In this document: in pieces, positions 23,442-33,238 of the stretch
Layout: each line of letters opens with the position of its first letter
Numbering within the stretch: position 1 is the stretch's first letter
Assembly: GCA_022579005.1 (NCBI GenBank)
Contig: MU401535.1
Location: forward strand, 62,001 to 126,000
Length of the DNA stretch: 64,000 nt
Direction of reading: 5' to 3'
Source of the DNA: Poronia punctata
Lineage: Eukaryota; Ascomycota; Sordariomycetes; Xylariales; Xylariaceae
Made by a program: the position numbers and the translations under genes
The notes under the pieces: generated by a model
Told to the model about the DNA's origin: nothing
What the model saw: the letters and a program-made list of their open reading frames with translations, nothing else
The model's database searches: none

Positions 23442-26102
23442 ATGATGCGAGCATCCGGTACTACTCGTACATTGCTATGCGGGCTCTTGGGCGCTCACAC
23501 GACCTTGGCTTCGTCGCTACTTTCCAAAGCGGGAGATTCGGCTATCATACCATCGTGGGACTTGCAGAGTACGGCGGAGGCTGGAGATGATCTCGGAAGC
23601 TTGTCCAAGGTCGGGGTTGATACGTCGGAATGGCATCATATCGAGACCTCGCGGTGTACGCTGATGGGATGTCTTTTACACGCAGGTGTTTACGAAGAAG
23701 ACGATTTGTTTTATTCGGATAATCTGAGAAAGTTCGACGCTAGCCCGTTTCGAGTTCCTTGGCTTTATCGGCATGAGTTTGCGCTCGATCAAGCAGGCGG
23801 CAAGGACAAGCACTACTTGTTGAAGACGCACGGCGTCACTTCGAAAGGAGATATCTTCCTTAACGGAAAGCAAGTGGCCAGTAACTTGACACAAGCTGGC
23901 GCTTATGGTGGCCATGAGTACGACATATCTGACCTGGTCAAAAAACAAAATGCCTTGGTAATCCAGGTCCATCCCACCGATTACAATTATGACCTGGCCT
24001 TGGGATTCGTCGATTGGAACCCTTACCCTCCCGATAATGGAACAGGTGTCTGGCGAGATATCGAGGTCAGACAGACGGGGACTGTGGCATTGGAACCATT
24101 GCGAGTAATGACCGAGATTGATCTTCCAGCCGACGACTCTTCTGCCCGTGTAACATTCAAGGCCAAGGCCCGCAACTTGGAAAACCACGAGGTGGCTGTT
24201 ACCTTGACTGGCAGCGTTTCGTTGGATTCTGGAAAGGTCCACAAATGGAAAAAGACGGAAAAGTTAGCGGCGCTTCAGACCAAAGAATTCGTCTTGTCAA
24301 CCACCTTGAAGGACCCTGCCGTCTGGTGGCCCAAACAATGGGGGAAACAACCTTTGTATGCTGGTGAAATATCCGCATCGGTGGACGATCATGTCTCTGA
24401 CACTGCCAAGTCGACATTTGGCATCCGTCAAGTCACATCCGAAGTAAATTCTCACAACGACACTATATTCTACGTCAACGGCTTGCCATTCCAGGTCATC
24501 GGCGGCGGTTACTCTGCCGATATGTTCCTACGGTGGGATAGGGAGAAGTTCATCAACCAAGCCCTCATGACACTTGATCTCGGCGGCAATACAATCAGGC
24601 TCGAGGGCAAGAACGAGCATCCGGAATTATACGAAATCGCAGATGAGATGGGATTAATGGTCATTGCGGGCTGGGAGTGCTGCGACAAGTGGGAAGCATG
24701 GTCCTATAACGAGGATTTGGCCGTCAAGTCGGAGTGGACGGAAAAAGATTATGCCATCGCCAATGCGAGTGTCCGACACGAGGCCCTCATGCAACAGAGC
24801 CACCCTAGTATGCTGGCCTACCTGGTGGGAAGCGATTATTGGCCCAATGACCGCGCTACGAAGATCTATACCGATGCTTTCGCCGAGGTGGGATGGCAGG
24901 TGCCCATAGTCGCCTCTGCTTCGAAAAGGGGTTATCCCGAACTCCTTGGCCCGTCCGGTATGAAGATGGACGGCCCATACGACTGGACTGCGCCGAATTA
25001 CTGGTACGACGTAGAGCCGTCCGAGGACAGGCTCGGGGCTGCATTCGGATTTGGTTCTGAGCTCGGTGCTGGCGTTGGTACTCCGGAGATTAGCAGTCTA
25101 AAGAAGTTTTTGTCCAAGGCGGACCTGGATGACCTGTGGAAATCTCCAGACAAGGGCCTCTACCACATGTCAACCGAGGTCTCGTCTTTCTATGATCGCA
25201 AAATCTACAATGATGCATTGTGGGCGCGCTATGGTGAGCCGACGTCTCTGGACGACTATCTGCTCAAGGCACAAATAATGGACTACGAAGCGACCCGATC
25301 ACAGTTCGAAGCCGTCTCCGCTTTCTGGAACAAAGACCGCCCAGCCACAGGGTTGATATACTGGATGCTGAACAACGCATGGCCTTCATTGCACTGGAAC
25401 TTGTTCGACTACTATCTCCACCCGGCCGGCTCCTATTTCGGCGCCAAGGTGGGCGCCAGACTGGAACATGTTGCTTACGATTACGTTAACAGAGCCGTCT
25501 ACCTCATCAACCATTCCATCGGCAAGAAGGCATCGAGGGATATAGCCGTAGATGTAATCGACAAAGATGGGAAAACAATCTACCAGACCTCCAAGTCCGT
25601 CAAGACCGAACCGAACAAAAGTAAAAATGTTCTCGATCTATCAGAAGCGTTGAAGTCCGTCAGCGATGTCGTCTTCCTCCGTCTCACTCTATCCGGCGGT
25701 TGCGACAATAACACTATCAGCCGAAACGTGTACTGGCTATCAGAGGACATAGACGAGCTAGACTGGGAGGACTCGGACTGGTTCTTCACCCCTGTCACGA
25801 AATACGCCAATTTCAACACATTGGATAAACTCCAAACCGCCCATGTCACCGTTTCTGCTTCTGCTTCTGTCGCCGATGGTGAAATCACGCTGGAGAATCA
25901 TTCCCCTGTCCCGGCTTTCTTTGTCCGACTGAACCTGGTAGACGACTCCGGCGAGGGCGTTCTGCCGGTTTTTTGGTCCGATAACTACGTCACGCTGTGG
26001 CCGCACGAGAAATTGGTATTACATGTCCAAGGAAAAGGAGGTGCGGCTATACAAGTTAGCGGGAAGAATGTCGAGTCGACTACGGTCTCGGTTTCAATTT
26101 GA
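23442..26102 (+). CDS. Secreted exo-beta-D-glucosaminidase (GH2)
   Basis: Single-exon gene encoding 886 residues, the usual length for fungal exo-glucosaminidases that release glucosamine from the non-reducing ends of chitosan oligomers. The first 25 residues (Arg, then hydrophobic LLCGLLGAHTTLASS) look like a signal peptide, so the enzyme is probably secreted. The GH2 sugar-binding fold includes FVDWNPYPPDNGTGVWRDI. The catalytic barrel has the subfamily hallmark GSDYWPND, with Asp465 where most GH2 enzymes have the acid/base Glu, and the nucleophile motif GSELGAG with Glu540. This spacing and the Asp fit the exo-glucosaminidase subfamily of actinomycete CsxA (known Asp469/Glu541). NNAWPSLHWNLFDYYLHPAGSYFG also fits. 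Two ATGs lie in tandem at 23442 and 23445; either may start translation. It probably serves chitosan or cell-wall breakdown. Confidence 0.92.
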   Translation: MMRASGTTRTLLCGLLGAHTTLASSLLSKAGDSAIIPSWDLQSTAEAGDDLGSLSKVGVDTSEWHHIETSRCTLMGCLLHAGVYEEDDLFYSDNLRKFDASPFRVPWLYRHEFALDQAGGKDKHYLLKTHGVTSKGDIFLNGKQVASNLTQAGAYGGHEYDISDLVKKQNALVIQVHPTDYNYDLALGFVDWNPYPPDNGTGVWRDIEVRQTGTVALEPLRVMTEIDLPADDSSARVTFKAKARNLENHEVAVTLTGSVSLDSGKVHKWKKTEKLAALQTKEFVLSTTLKDPAVWWPKQWGKQPLYAGEISASVDDHVSDTAKSTFGIRQVTSEVNSHNDTIFYVNGLPFQVIGGGYSADMFLRWDREKFINQALMTLDLGGNTIRLEGKNEHPELYEIADEMGLMVIAGWECCDKWEAWSYNEDLAVKSEWTEKDYAIANASVRHEALMQQSHPSMLAYLVGSDYWPNDRATKIYTDAFAEVGWQVPIVASASKRGYPELLGPSGMKMDGPYDWTAPNYWYDVEPSEDRLGAAFGFGSELGAGVGTPEISSLKKFLSKADLDDLWKSPDKGLYHMSTEVSSFYDRKIYNDALWARYGEPTSLDDYLLKAQIMDYEATRSQFEAVSAFWNKDRPATGLIYWMLNNAWPSLHWNLFDYYLHPAGSYFGAKVGARLEHVAYDYVNRAVYLINHSIGKKASRDIAVDVIDKDGKTIYQTSKSVKTEPNKSKNVLDLSEALKSVSDVVFLRLTLSGGCDNNTISRNVYWLSEDIDELDWEDSDWFFTPVTKYANFNTLDKLQTAHVTVSASASVADGEITLENHSPVPAFFVRLNLVDDSGEGVLPVFWSDNYVTLWPHEKLVLHVQGKGGAAIQVSGKNVESTTVSVSI

Positions 26103-26922
26103 GGCAGTATATTGGATATGTCTAGGAAAATAGTTAGTTAGTAAATAGCAAGAAAGTGGACTTTGCCCAAAGAATGATTTATTTTCAGCACGGCGCGAAA
26201 ACATTCCTACTCCCACTGCTAGCACTTCAACTGTCCCGGATAAGATCCCATGACTTATTATAGAATTTAATTTTAATCCATTTACGTTTCTTACACCTCT
26301 GGATATGCGACCTTTTCGGTCCTTTCCCCCGCTGTCACCGTCCCCGTCCCCATCCCCGCCCTCGCCCCCGCCCCCGGGTCCGGCGTTGCACAAGGCCTTT
26401 AATAGGGAGGGAGAAAGCCCGAAAAGCTTCTGATGATCCAGCGGACGTAAGACTTCGTCACTAACAACAACATCTACGTTTGATTTACTTGAACCAAGGA
26501 TTCGACAGCGCCCGTCTCCACCCCCCCCCCCCACGCTCCGCGCAGCCGCAGCCTAACAAAGACAGTTATGCATCGTTCGCGCCTTCCTAACGCCCTGTAT
26601 GAGCCGGGGACATTGAAATTTGAAATGCCTACTCGCGATCTACATGGCTCTCATGTTACCTATCTCCCTCACTTATCTCCTTTATGTCTGCGTTAAACGC
26701 GCTGTAAACCATGGAGGTTCTCTTCTGTTGGTAGGTAGGGTTACGACTTGTCGAAGCCTACATGTACCTTGTTATGCATTTGGTAGCAGCGTCGGGTTCT
26801 TGTTGGTTGGTCTTGCGCTACAACGCTTTTTGTATAATGTCGCGGATAGCATATAGGTATATTGTTAATTCTAGAAATGGATTAACGGCGTCGTTTTTCC
26901 TTGATAGTTATGAGCCCCTGTC
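26103..26922. other. Intergenic, no gene seen
   Basis: This region downstream of the GH2 gene has a C-rich patch at about 26300-26385 and a run of C at 26521-26532. No conserved frame is visible. It begins about 4 kb of gene-poor, repeat-derived DNA. Confidence 0.45.
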
Positions 26923-27066
26923 TCAGATGGAGCGGATCACATTGGAATTGTGATGCTTTACAACATCCTTGAGTACCGAACGGGGGGTCATGGTAAGGGC
27001 AGTATCTTTACCCTGCTCGTCAGCAGCCTTCGCAGCACGGATCTCTCTCTTACGAAGAGCCTCCTG
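26923..27066 (-). pseudogene. Coding-like fragment, possibly a transposase C-terminus
   Basis: A minus-strand frame of 48 codons ends at a stop at 26923. It encodes a Lys/Arg/Ala-rich helix (EALRKREIRAAKAADEQGK) followed by LTMTPRSVLKDVVKHH. This composition resembles the basic C-terminal tails of fungal pogo/Fot1-type DDE transposases, but no catalytic part remains and the match is only stylistic. An imperfect duplicated word, CCTGCTT(C/G)CCAGCAG on the minus strand, lies just right of it at about 27160-27240. It is best treated as decayed mobile DNA. Confidence 0.3.
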
Positions 27067-27837
27067 CTAGTTATTAGCGCAAAGTAGCAGGGAAAGCTCG
27101 ATGGTGCTCCTTGACATATAATTTAACGCTAAGGCATTGTCCTTATCCTTTGTAGCTGCTGGCAAGCAGGGTAAAAGTACTGCGACAGGCTCCTTTTCTC
27201 GAACCCTCTCTGCTGCTGGGAAGCAGGATAAAGTTGTGAGCATACTGCATCGTCATCCGCCTCTCTCCCCGTGATTACCCCGGTACCCCTGCCTATAAAT
27301 CCCATCTGGAATTAACGGTATATATGCTCTCCGCTACAGGAAGATAACCTAACCTAAACCGGTTGAACCGATATATATAATATAGGACGACGACTTATAG
27401 GGTGTTTAAATTTTTCCTGTATAAGAGAATTCTAAGGCTATTCTTTATATTTAAGAGGTTGTTTAAGTAGTCAGTGGCTTATTCTATAATTAGTTATAAT
27501 CGTCTTAGCTATAGTCTATTGATAACCCACCTTATAGTACACTATCTGACTTTTGTCCTATACTCCTACGCGAGGGCGCATCTTAGATCTATGTAAAGAA
27601 GGCAGCTGTAGGTGACTGCGTGAGCACCATCATATGTCGAATATTGGTCCCAGCTTGAGGGTCACAGATACAGAGATGTCACCACGTGAGATGGGGGTTA
27701 TGGGGTCAGGTACACATATCGGGGATCGCTGCCTGGCCACGCTACAGGTTCCAACCATGTCACCCGCCCTTTGCTATTGACTATTCGATACGTATATCTA
27801 CACCAGCCTGTCCCAAGGAATCCCTTCATCTTTCTAT
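27067..27837. other. Gene-poor, partly AT-rich repeat-derived DNA
   Basis: No intact gene is seen. The part from about 27310 to 27560 is AT-rich, TA-biased and stop-filled, as expected for an old RIP-affected repeat. Boundaries or terminal repeats could not be found. Confidence 0.35.
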
Positions 27838-27839
27838 AT

Positions 27840-28046
27840 TTATCTATTAGAACGTTGCAGGCGCTGAATGCAGTCTCCAAAGTTATGCTCGTCATACAGT
27901 GATGCGATGACTGTGTTCATCTTCTGTCCCCTCCTGTTGACTCTAGCGGCGGGCTGCAGCTGGACATCCATAGTTCTTGCCGGATCAGCCATTATACACC
28001 ACCTAGTTTGCCCTTTGTAAGTTGAGTGCAGTACCTGCAATGTCAT
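27840..28046 (-). pseudogene. Fragment resembling the C-terminal lobe of an SNF2-family helicase
   Basis: A minus-strand frame carries a stretch similar to helicase motif VI and the residues before it: MADPARTMDVQLQPAARVNR then RGQ. The spacing Q-x-x-A-R-x-x-R-x-G-Q matches the SNF2 Q-x-x-G-R-x-x-R-x-G-Q pattern, with Ala replacing the usual Gly. A following segment (LYDEHNFGDCIQRL) fits the region after motif VI. No Walker motifs or N-terminal lobe lie nearby, and the surroundings are repeat-like and interrupted by an assembly gap, so this is probably a broken accessory helicase gene. A frame at 27698-27895 may be a continuation. Confidence 0.4.
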
Positions 28047-28189
28047 ACGTCGATATCAGAATCTTGTCTGCATGATCTTGTTCGCATGGTTTATTATCGG
28101 CGCTCGTTCTTCGGGACCGTGGAAGCATGGACAGCTCTACGGCCTAGCCTAGGAGTTGAACTGTGCGCGGACACCGTATTTGTCGATTT

Positions 28190-28237
28190 GGGGGGGGGGG
28201 GGGGGGGGGGGGGGGTTGGGAGGGGGGGGGGGGGGGG
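28190..28237. repeat. Interrupted poly-G run
   Basis: Nearly uninterrupted G from 28190 to 28237, broken only by TT at 28216-28217 and A at 28221. Together with the gap and poly-C run just to the right, it is probably at least partly a sequencing or assembly artefact. Confidence 0.85.
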
Positions 28238-28303
28238 ATAAAAAATTAAAGGTTACCATTGAACAATCAAAAATTTTGGCAACAGAAATTTTTTTTTGAC
28301 AAC

Positions 28304-28313
28304 NNNNNNNNNN
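28304..28313. other. Assembly gap (10 N)
   Basis: Ten unknown bases join two contigs. The true gap length is unknown, since 10 may be a placeholder. Confidence 0.98.
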
Positions 28314-28315
28314 CG

Positions 28316-28401
<86 letters not shown>
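28316..28401. repeat. Poly-C run of 86 bases
   Basis: An uninterrupted C run begins just after the gap. On the reverse strand it is a poly-G run pointing into the gap, as expected when reads running into a gap decay to G, an artefact known from two-colour sequencing chemistry. Long Gly or Pro frames across it are meaningless. Confidence 0.9.
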
Positions 28402-28402
<1 letters not shown>

Positions 28403-30029
28403 TTAGCGAGGCGGCGACGGCTCGTAGAAACATTGAACGGTACCCTTTGACCATGCATAATAGTTGGCAGCAGATATTTTGTTTAGACTACACGACCGGC
28501 TCGGGCGCGCTGAGATTTATCTTTACCCTCCTTTAATGTAGGCCTCTCGGAGTGCTCCCTTAGCGAAATCGACGAACTGGACGTGGAGCCTACCGATACC
28601 AGGGTGAGTTTCTCTTCTCGGCCCGTGGTCGACGCGTCAATTTGTCTACCGGGACCATAGTCTGCTATTCTTCTCCTTTGTAAGTCTCAAGTATCGCAAA
28701 ATCTCCCGCGAGATTTAACCGGCTGAAATTTGAAATGGCCTCTGTTGTGGCGTCTGTTCTTGCGGGTAGGGGTATGTCACCGTATTTCAATTCGTCTTTT
28801 CTTCCTGCTTAGGAGGATTAGCTGGGGCATAAGGCGGACTTGAAGGACCCGTAAGGTATAGGTGATACTGGGAGCGAGCATGCCTCAGAAGGACGTCGAA
28901 AAGAACTGGGCAGGAGGTATATTCGTAAGGTTAAAGCCGAGCTCATCATCATGGGAAACAGTAAGCTGGGCCCATGCATATGAATAATTGTCGCTAGCAC
29001 AAACGTGTAAACTACTAAAGGTTTGAAGCTTCGTCTCGCAATCGAATTGAATGGACATTTTATGCCAACTGTCCAAGGTGGGAAGCTTAGAAGGATGTAG
29101 GGGGGAATAGATTGGAAATAGAAGATTGATGGGTCTTTTATACATGACGGCAGATAAGAAGACTTGTTGGGCGTACCTACCTGCTGCATGTTTAGGGGGC
29201 AGGTATTCCCTTCCAATGATATTTTGGTGTGTTATTCTACCTCTTTCCAATTCTACTTTGATATTTCCTTTTGAACGACGGTGACAGAGAAACTAGCAAG
29301 GACAAACTGAGGCGTGAGGTAATTGATCCCTATGTACATGTATGTACCTACCAACCTACATGTATCTTGTACGCGTGTTATATTATCGGGGAAGGTACAT
29401 AACCTCGTATGTCTAACACCTACCTGCGGTTGGCGGTGGCCTACCTGTAAAAGACGGTAGTACCTACTGGTATTCATGATTCGAGCAAGTAGTTAGGTTA
29501 TATGACTTGTGCAAATTCTCAATAATCCCCAGAGTATTAATGTACCAAATTCACGGAGTTCCTACGATCCTCTGACCAAGAATCTCGTCTCAACGTTGTC
29601 TGTTGAACGGACTCTGTTCCCCTGATATCTAACCTGAATGAAGTCTAGCCTGCGTGTGTGACCATTGGCTGGCTCGGAAAGCGAGGCCGATGATTGGTCG
29701 CTGACTCATCATGCTTACACTCACTAACGTCCATCAGTCTAGACTCTCGATTCTCTACAGTGATCACCTTTTGGTCTCGGTAGAGATAGTATTTTTAAAA
29801 AATACGGTGGGTTAATTTAAGGATGATTTGCATATTATTGATTCTGTTCTTTGGTTCCTGGACAAGCCGGCCCTGGCTCGACAGGATACGGTATGTCAGG
29901 ATTCGACGCGTCGGGGGTTCGCACGCCTTTAAAAGCAAGTGTCCTTCCGTCAATCTCTGTTTTATGATGTCTTCGCCATTTCTTCTCTACTATACATTGC
30001 TCAGAAGTTGAGACTGTGGGTGAATCACA
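28402..30029. other. Intergenic, no gene seen
   Basis: No gene could be supported in this 1.6-kb stretch. The part at about 29330-29470 is dense in GTACATGTA, TACCTACC and related palindromic words found elsewhere between genes. The right end should contain the promoter of the dehydrogenase at 30030. Confidence 0.45.
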
Positions 30030-31139
30030 ATGGGTGCACATTTCTCAAGCATGTGGGGGCAATTCTTCCCGCCACAACCTACTTTCACTGAAAACGATGT
30101 ATCCGATTTGACAGACAAGGTACGTCTTATGAGGCGGCGTTTACATATATGTATGCTTCAGATGCTAACCTAGATATATAAAAGGTGTATCTCGTTACCG
30201 GTGCGAATACGGGGATAGGAAAAGAGTTGACTAGACTGCTATACTCTAGAAACGCCAAGGTCTACGTCGCCGCCCGCTCGGAGAGTAAGGCGAATCAAGC
30301 TATCGCAGATATTGAGAACAGTCACCCAGGGTCAAAGGGTAGTCTGATATTCCTGCATCTGAACCTAAACGACCTGGCCACCGTCAAAGCATCGGCGGAG
30401 AAATTCCTGTCGATGGAGACAAAACTTCACGTGCTGTTTAACAATGCAGGTGTGATGAACTTGAAGGGTGGGGCAAATACGGCACAGGGACTTGAGCATC
30501 ATCTGGGGATCAACACGGTGGCGCCATTTCTGTTCACCAAGTTGTTGACGCCGCTTCTCGCTGCCACGGCAGAAGCCGAGGAGAAAGCCGGGTCGGTACG
30601 GGTTATCTGGGTCAGTTCGTTGGGCACGGAACTGAGTGGGTTGAAGTCGATAGGTCTCGATGTGGAAAACCTGGATTATCACGTGGCCGTCGACGATATC
30701 ACCAAGTATGCTTTCAGCAAGGTTGGGAACTGGCTGCACGGCGTTGAATACGCAAAACGTCATCGCGTCGACGGTATTGTTAGCATCCCGCTCAACCCGG
30801 GGAGCATCGATTCTGACCTCTACCGTGACGCTACCTTTCCCATATCGGTGGTGTCCAAGTGGGGATACCCGCCGGTTAATGGGGCATATGCGGAGTTGTA
30901 TGCCGGATTGTCGCCCGATATCACGATGGAAAAGTCTGGCAGCTGGGGTGAGTCTTGTGATTTTTTATTGACAGGTCCGTGTTTAACGCTGACAAACTTC
31001 TCTAGTTATTCCTTTCGGACGACTGGGAAAGATTAGAAAGGATTTGGAAGAGGCAACGCGATCGGAGGCAGAAGGCGGGAATGGGAATTCTGCTAGATTC
31101 TGGGATTGGACAGAAGAGCAGATCAAGCCGTACATTTGA
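30030..31139 (+). CDS. Short-chain dehydrogenase/reductase (retinol-dehydrogenase-like)
   Basis: Predicted 328-residue NAD(P)-dependent oxidoreductase from exons 30030-30119, 30185-30947 and 31006-31139. Intron 1 (GTACGT) and intron 2 (GTGAGT, TCTCTAG) close the frame. The Rossmann cofactor motif TGANTGIG lies at 35-42, NNAG at about 116-119, the catalytic Ser at about 174 (WVSSLG) and Y205-x-x-x-K209 (YAFSK). The N-terminal lead-in (FFPPQPTFTENDVSDLTDK) and the ending WTEEQIKPYI are typical of the fungal SDR group often labelled retinol dehydrogenase or WW-domain oxidoreductase-like. The substrate is unknown. It is convergent with a second SDR 218 bp away. Confidence 0.9.
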
Positions 31140-31357
31140 TAAACCATACACATTTAATACTTCGATTAGGCGTAGGTAGGTACCTTTCGCAGGCAAATAT
31201 AATGTTACCCCTTTCTCCATATTCCTCTATTCTAAATGTCTTATGAGTTCCAAACTTTTACAAGCACATCCGGTTAAAACAATACAGTCCTCTTTCTTCC
31301 CAACAGCCTGCCAAACCTGCGGCAATCCGCCTAAAAAGGGTAATAAATAGCGACCGT

Positions 31358-32333
31358 TCAAGAGAAATTCCAAGCCCCAAGCTTTCCCACAAGGTCAATC
31401 GTCAGATCAGCACCAGCCTTGATCTCATCCTTGCGCGCAAGTAAATCATCCACATCCCACTCGGCACAAACAACCCTCCCACTAAGAAACCGGGCATGCG
31501 GATGACACAACCAAACCGCGAACCCACCAACCAGCTCCGGCGTATCCTTATCAAACCGTCTCATAGCCCTTGGCAACATGTCCGTCTCCAGCAATCCCGG
31601 ATGTAGCGCCACAGCCGTGATGTTTGGATAACATGCAGCAATAGCATTGACCTGCTGCAAAGCCACGAGTTTGGACATTCCATATCCAGCGAGTAAAGGA
31701 CTACCCTTCCAAGCCGCGCCCGTGGTCAAGTTGATCACAGTAGCCGGGGTCTCTGCAGACTGTAATTGGTTTACGAAAGTTCGCGTAACCAGAAACGTGC
31801 CCTTGGCGTTAATCTCGAATTGTCGCCACCATGTATCGACATCTGCGTCGAATATCCGTCGACCTTCGCCGTCGCCGTTCGTTCCTGCATTGTTGATCAG
31901 GATATCGGCGTTACGGCCGAAGACTTGAAGGATTTGTTCAAAGGCCGATTCTACGGAGATGACGTCGGAGATGTCTGTTGCGATGCAGAGGGTTTGGACA
32001 GATGGGTTGAGGATTTGTATTTGTTCCGAGGTGTTGGTGAGCCCGTCGACGTTGGTTGCTAGGAGGACGAGGCCTCTTACACCGGCTTTGGCGAAGGCGG
32101 GTGCGAAGGCCTTGTTATTCGTAACTTAGTTTTGTAGAAAATTGAGTTGGGAAAGGGGGTTTGTTTACCTTGGCACCGAGACCCCGACTAGCTCCTGTGA
32201 TGACGACGATTTTCCCTGCGAGACTTAATTGTTTGCGGGTTGGGTCTATTGATGGATATTGATCATCGTGGATGTTCTTTGTAAATTGCATCGCAGTTGC
32301 GAAGAAGTTTGTGGGAAGCTTGGAGAAATCCAT
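31358..32333 (-). CDS. Short-chain dehydrogenase/reductase
   Basis: Predicted 305-residue protein from exons 32333-32169 and 32110-31358, with a 58-nt intron (GTAAAC donor, AACAAG acceptor). The cofactor motif TGASRGLG is near residues 46-53, NNAG near 144-147, and Y198-x-x-x-K202 (YGMSK) is intact. The usual catalytic Ser, 13 residues before the Tyr, is Thr185 (INLTTGAAW); Thr can replace Ser in some SDRs. The region after the active site has LHPGLLETDM, the common P-G motif. The substrate is unknown. The fold type is a classical SDR but only distantly like the convergent neighbour, so tandem duplication is not obvious. Confidence 0.88.
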
Positions 32334-33238
32334 TGCGACGGTATGTAGGCAAAGAGTGAGAGGTATAAGATGAGGATGTCTATCTATGTTCTCTCAGAAA
32401 ATGATGTCGTAAAGCTTCATCTATTTATATACATATTAAGACCCGTCACGAACCTTGCGCTTTGCTTCCCTCCTAAAATAGCAGCCCCTGGCGCAATCCT
32501 CTCTAAGGTAGGTGATAACTATCTATCCAATCTCCGAGCTCGTATCATCCGCGACCAAAAGAAGCGATGCTCGGGGATTGAGTACGGGTAGACCGAAGCA
32601 GTGCCACTGCCACATGTTAGCGAATGACCAATTGGCCAGTTAGTTGACTATTTCAGTCACGTCGCTGTCGAGGTTGTCCCGCGCGATCACCGGGACGCGC
32701 TATTGTCACGAAATCAGGTGGGTTAGAGTGGATACTCGGCCTTGCCCCTTTTCCGAACTCATTCTTGTAGATGTGATAAGTTCGGAGCTCGGTAAAGTGA
32801 GAATGCCGGGGGCCCCACTAGGATTCAAGCCCCGGCGGGTGAAACTACGGCAGGCGTCCGAGACATACAGTAAGTACAGTGCCTTCCTGTTCTGGCCAAA
32901 CCGGGCTTTCTTTTTTTTTAAAAAGTCAGTTTCCTTCTCTTGCTTCAATCTTTGTCCTATTTAAAAACTGATTTTAGAAATGGCTTCTTAATCGAGGTTC
33001 CGGATGTGTTGTCTAAAAATGGGAGATAAAAAGGTTGACAAGGGGCGGGGTCAATTGGCTTGGGTGCTTGGGGCCCGGGGGTGCTGTTGATAGGCTTGGG
33101 TAAGCGTTAGTTCACTTCTCCGCGTTACTATCTCGATTTCTCTACTCGTACACATTATTCGTAGGGGAGGTCACCTGCAATCAATCGGGGATACCGGTAA
33201 TATATTATTATCATTCAGAGAACAAACGGTAGATAAAA
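32334..33238. promoter_or_regulatory. Divergent intergenic region
   Basis: This 905-bp region separates the starts of the minus-strand SDR and the plus-strand oxygenase and should hold both promoters. No gene is supported. A tRNA-like T-loop word near 32820 was examined but does not fold. Confidence 0.45.

Noticed and set aside
28149..28458. Open frames with very long Gly or Pro runs on both strands
   Set aside because: They are only translations of the poly-G/poly-C runs and the N gap.
28555..28605. Short coding-like stretch L-S-E-I-D-E-L-D before a GGTGAG donor-like word
   Set aside because: It resembles part of the GH2 protein (LSEDIDELD) only over a few residues; no continuing exon was found, so chance cannot be excluded.
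32815..32860. T-loop-like word suggesting a tRNA on the minus strand
   Set aside because: The flanking bases do not form a 5-bp T stem or an acceptor stem, and no anticodon arm is visible.
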